From Pseudomonadota bacterium (GTDB lineage: Bacteria; Myxococcota_A; UBA796; CAJQPC01), in assembly GCA_024228935.1 (NCBI GenBank), contig JAAESX010000320.1:1-64000 (forward strand): DNA of 64,000 nt, written 5' to 3'. A program made the translations under genes and the position numbers. The notes under the pieces were generated by a model, which saw only the letters and a list, made by a program, of their open reading frames with translations, did not search any database and had not been told where the DNA came from. How positions within the stretch are numbered: the stretch's first letter is position 1; each line of letters opens with the position of its first letter. Shown here piece after piece: positions 60,940 through 64,000 of this stretch.

Positions 60940-62468
60940 GCTGGCTCTCCGTCGAGGAGCGTCCAGGTCGCCGTCAGGAACGGCTTCCCATGACGCTCTT
61001 CGACGGACCAGAGCGTGAGATCGGCTCGACCGCCGATCTCGAGCTCGCCGCCGCTCAAGCCGAGCGCGGTGTAGGTACCTGACGAGAAGGCCTCCACCGC
61101 CTCGCCGAAGCGGAGCACCTGATCCCGACGCCAGCCCCCCTCGGGCTGACCGTCGAGGTCCATCCGCGTGGTCGCTGACCAGAGCCCGAAGCTCGGGCTC
61201 GTCGCCTCGACCGGGAAGTCGCTCCCGAACGTCAGCGGCACGCCCGCCTGGAGCACGTCGCGCCAGGCGTAGCTCCACTCGACGCGCTCGGGCCCCAGCC
61301 GCGCCTCGGCCCAGGGCATGTCGCTGGTGGCGTGCGTCGGCTGCATGCTCGCGATGGCGTTCAGGTCCTTCATGCGAGCCAGGTCCTCGGGCGCCACGAC
61401 CTGCAGGTGCTCGACCCGAAGAGGGACGCCACCGGCGTCTGGGACCGCGACACGCGACGCCTCGAACGCATCGAGGACCGAGTGGATGCCTGCGTCTCCG
61501 ATGGCGTGAACCGCGAGCTGGGCGCCCCCACCGAGCAGGCAGGTGCCGAGCTCGGTCAGGCGCTCGGTGGAGTTGATCTCCAGCCCGGTGGACTCGGGCT
61601 CGTCCGAGTACGCCGCCGAGAGGTGGGCCCCACGCGACCCGAGCGCGCCGTCCGCATAGGCCTTGACCCCGACGACCCGCAGGCGACCCGAGCCCCAGGG
61701 CCCGGTCTCGCACAGCCGCTCGACCGCCTCGGCTTCGGGGTCGAGGAAGACCCAGACCCGGATGGGCAGCTCGTCGGCCATCGACTCGTAGAGCGCGAGC
61801 CCCTCGTCGGTCACGCCCATGTCGTGTACACCGACGAGCCCGGTCGAGACGATCTCGTCGAGCGCGGTCCGCAGTCGGCGCTCCTTCTCGGCGGCGTCGG
61901 GAGCGGGCAGATCCACCAGGCCCATCGCCGTGTCGATGAGCACGCCGGTGGGGGCCCCGTCCGAGGTCCGGACGATGCGCCCGCCGTCGGGCGAGGCCGT
62001 GTCAGCGGTGATGCCCGCCGCGGCGAGCCCGGCGGAGTTGAGCCACAGGGCGTGGCCATCCACCCGCCGGAGCGCCACAGGCCGGTCGACGTGGTCCAGA
62101 TCGGACGCCGTGGGCCACCCGTCGTGCCCCTCCCAGTCGTTCTGGTCCCACCCGCGACCGGACAGCCAGCCGGTGCCCTCGGCCCCAGCAACCCGCTCGG
62201 CGACCTCGGCGATGCTGACGGTCCCGACCAGGTCGAGCTCGGCCAGCTTCCGTCCCAGTCCACCGGGGTGGGCATGGGCGTCGATCAGGCCGGGCGTGAC
62301 GACGTCGGCGACGACCACGTCCCCGCCGTCGACCGGATCGCCGATCGACTCTATCCGGCCCTTCCGGACGGAAATCTCGCGGACCGGACCTCCGGGCTCG
62401 AGCGCAGCCTGGATTCGCAGGTCAGGCGGTTCGGCGGGCGGCGCGCACGCCAGGAAGATGGACCACAT
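60897..62468 (-). CDS. YtcJ-like amidohydrolase lipoprotein
   Basis: The 523-residue protein has a minimal signal (MWSIFLAC). The rest is a complete amidohydrolase-3 domain of the YtcJ type: first metal ligands in GLIDAHAHP, GRGWDQNDW, GVKAYADGALGSRGA, HAIGDAG, VEHLQ and FGSDFPVE. This zinc hydrolase family acts on cyclic amides or imines; the substrate is unknown. Being lipid-anchored is unusual and suggests periplasmic work. ATG at 62468 is chosen for the lipobox and the domain start. The 3' end overlaps the opposite gene by 43 bases. Confidence 0.88.
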   Translation of the reverse strand: MWSIFLACAPPAEPPDLRIQAALEPGGPVREISVRKGRIESIGDPVDGGDVVVADVVTPGLIDAHAHPGGLGRKLAELDLVGTVSIAEVAERVAGAEGTGWLSGRGWDQNDWEGHDGWPTASDLDHVDRPVALRRVDGHALWLNSAGLAAAGITADTASPDGGRIVRTSDGAPTGVLIDTAMGLVDLPAPDAAEKERRLRTALDEIVSTGLVGVHDMGVTDEGLALYESMADELPIRVWVFLDPEAEAVERLCETGPWGSGRLRVVGVKAYADGALGSRGAHLSAAYSDEPESTGLEINSTERLTELGTCLLGGGAQLAVHAIGDAGIHSVLDAFEASRVAVPDAGGVPLRVEHLQVVAPEDLARMKDLNAIASMQPTHATSDMPWAEARLGPERVEWSYAWRDVLQAGVPLTFGSDFPVEATSPSFGLWSATTRMDLDGQPEGGWRRDQVLRFGEAVEAFSSGTYTALGLSGGELEIGGRADLTLWSVEERHGKPFLTATWTLLDGEPAQTGQSSLGEPGVP

Positions 62469-62552
62469 CGCACAAACCTCGGGCGAATGCCTAAACCCGG
62501 GCCCCGAGTCATCCGACCCGAGCCCAGTGCAGGAACGTCCGGAGGGTAGAAC

Positions 62553-64000
62553 ATGAAGGGTCTTGAGCGACTTCGGCAGGTCATGGGCCGCCCGGTGAGC
62601 ACCCTCTGGGGCGACGAAGCAGGCGATCGACAGGTCGAAGAGCTGATGGCCCAGGCGCGCCGGGACGCGAAGAACAGCGGCCGGAGCGTCGAGCAGGTCC
62701 TGGCCACGTACGGCTTCGACGTCGACGCCCAGGTGGCGCCGACCAGCTCGCCGCCGAGCGCCTCGCTCTCGCACGTTCGCGACGACGACGTCATCGCGGC
62801 CCTGGCCCCGCGCACCCCGGAAGACGCTCGCCTGGCCATCCGCGCTGCCAACCCGGTGGCCCTGGCCGACCGCGCCTGTTTCCTCGGCCTGGTGGCGCTG
62901 TCCGCCCGTGGCGACATCGAGTCCAACGGCGTGCAGGGACTCCTGGCCCACGGCGTCTCGCCCGAGGACGTGGCCGCCCTGGTCGCCTGCGAGCGCTACA
63001 CCGAGCCCGTCGTCGGCGAGTTCGAGTTCACCGACCACGCTCTGGGCGAGCGCCTGGTCCGATTCCGCGAGCTGCACGAGCTGCGCGCCGAGGCCCGCGT
63101 GGCCGGCGCCGCCCTGTGGTCCCACGCCGTCGCCAAGGGCCGCATCTCGCCCGAGGACTGGCGCGACACCGTCTCCACGTATGTCGACCTGCCCATCGCC
63201 AAGGCGCCCTCGCGGTTCTCGAAGGCCTCGCTGAGCAGCATCCATCGCGGGTGGGTCGCCCACTTCGACATGGTGCCCATCCGGACCCGCAAGGACACCG
63301 TGGTGGTCGCCGTCGCCGGCACCCTGCCGCAGGCCATCGCCGACCGACTGGAGACCGCCCACGGCGGTCGCATCAGCTACCAGATCGCATCGACCGACCA
63401 GCTCGACGGCTGGCGTCAGCGCTGGCTCGACGCCGCGCCGGAAGACGCCGCGCCCGCCCCCATCCCCCCGGCTCCGTCCGCCTGGGTCCTGGACCCGGCC
63501 GTGCTGAAGCGCAGCGCCGTCCACATCGTCGACGCGCTCCTCTCCGGCGCCGTCCAGGCCCGCGCGACGGACCTGCACTTCGAGCCCGGCGAGCAGGGAG
63601 GTCGCGTCCGCTTCCGGATCGACGGCACCTGCCAGGAGATCCTGGAGCTGCCTCGCAAGAAGTACGACGAGGTCGTCTCGCGCATCAAGGTCATGGGCGA
63701 CATGGACGTCACCGAGCGTCGCTTGCCCCAGGACGGCCACATCCGCCTCGAGCTCGACGGCGTGAACCAGAACGTGCGCATCGCGTCCGTCCCGGCCAGC
63801 ACAGGCGAGAAGGTCGCCCTGCGCCTGGCGGACACCAACCGTGTCTCGGCCAACCTGGACTCACTCGGGCTCAGCGACCACCACCTCGGGCTCCTTCGCG
63901 AGCTCATCGAGCGCCCGTTCGGCATGATCCTGGCGACCGGACCGGTCGGCAGCGGCAAGACCACGTCGCTCTACTCCTGTCTGTCCGAGCTCGATCGCGA
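62553..64000 (+). CDS. GspE/PilB-type secretion or pilus ATPase, partial (runs off right edge)
   Basis: The frame is open from ATG 62553 (GGAGGG six bases upstream) to the window end, giving at least 482 residues. The N-terminal 300 residues are helical with an MshEN-like part (VALADRACFLGLVALS) but differ from the ATPase at 14575. The conserved region begins near residue 315 (VHIVDALLSGAVQARATDLHFEP, RFRIDG, RIKVMGDMDVTERRLPQDGHI), and Walker A GPVGSGKTTS lies close to the edge. It is probably part of a type IV pilus or type II secretion cluster continuing to the right. Confidence 0.92.
   Translation, partial: MKGLERLRQVMGRPVSTLWGDEAGDRQVEELMAQARRDAKNSGRSVEQVLATYGFDVDAQVAPTSSPPSASLSHVRDDDVIAALAPRTPEDARLAIRAANPVALADRACFLGLVALSARGDIESNGVQGLLAHGVSPEDVAALVACERYTEPVVGEFEFTDHALGERLVRFRELHELRAEARVAGAALWSHAVAKGRISPEDWRDTVSTYVDLPIAKAPSRFSKASLSSIHRGWVAHFDMVPIRTRKDTVVVAVAGTLPQAIADRLETAHGGRISYQIASTDQLDGWRQRWLDAAPEDAAPAPIPPAPSAWVLDPAVLKRSAVHIVDALLSGAVQARATDLHFEPGEQGGRVRFRIDGTCQEILELPRKKYDEVVSRIKVMGDMDVTERRLPQDGHIRLELDGVNQNVRIASVPASTGEKVALRLADTNRVSANLDSLGLSDHHLGLLRELIERPFGMILATGPVGSGKTTSLYSCLSELDR

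Overview
The window is GC-rich, densely packed bacterial chromosome and most resembles the Myxococcota or a neighbouring deltaproteobacterial lineage. This is an inference from several traits: eukaryote-like Ser/Thr kinases with PEGA-type or AAA/TPR tails, many small lipoproteins with Asp-rich spacers, MopE-type metal-binding repeats joined to FG-GAP propellers, a formylglycine-enzyme-like lipoprotein, and a C-terminal anchor like MYXO-CTERM. No mobile element, prophage, CRISPR array or tRNA was seen.

Left edge (1-6.5 kb, mostly minus strand): the first ten bases are the reverse complement of the universal 16S rRNA start, so a 16S gene runs off the left end. It is preceded by a leader and a sigma70-type promoter. 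Upstream on the same strand lie a DUF2752 membrane protein, zapA, ftsY, smc and a gamma-carbonic-anhydrase-like gene, which form a division, secretion and chromosome-segregation block.

6.6-17 kb: a TM2 protein is followed by a deoC-deoB-deoA-nupC operon that imports and degrades deoxyribonucleosides. Upstream of it is a VWA-domain gene broken by one extra base. Divergent from that is a two-gene unit: a membrane histidine kinase overlapping a GspE/PilB-type ATPase that carries a C-terminal receiver domain.

17-31 kb: many lipoproteins of unknown role, a low-molecular-weight tyrosine phosphatase, a Ser/Thr kinase coupled to a beta-barrel-like protein, argS, a flavin-reductase-like gene, and two small cytochrome-c-like lipoproteins. 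Several lipoproteins share a CGDKD start and an (Asp-X)n tether, and many have extremely short signal peptides.

31-41 kb: a degenerate M28-like lipoprotein, an orphan N6-adenine methyltransferase, an SDR reductase, an acyl-CoA dehydrogenase, an FGE-like lipoprotein, two tandem CsgG-domain proteins behind an asparaginase, and an Nfu scaffold.

41-54 kb: two tandem MopE/FG-GAP lipoproteins, the second with an in-frame TGA exactly where a conserved Cys belongs. They are followed by a small Cys-rich protein, an HD phosphohydrolase, a PP2C phosphatase with an extra N-terminal region, a homocysteine methyltransferase/MTHFR fusion, a secreted helical protein, and a Tat-protein/GMC-oxidoreductase pair.

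54-64 kb: a large kinase-ATPase-TPR protein, a metallophosphatase, an Na/Pi symporter with a PhoU tail, another Asp-tethered lipoprotein, a YtcJ-like amidohydrolase, and a second GspE/PilB-type ATPase that runs off the right end.

The strongest candidates for new biology are the kinase plus ATPase-receiver unit, the shared lipoprotein tether and micro-signal peptides, the TGA-for-Cys gene, and the CX3CH cytochrome.
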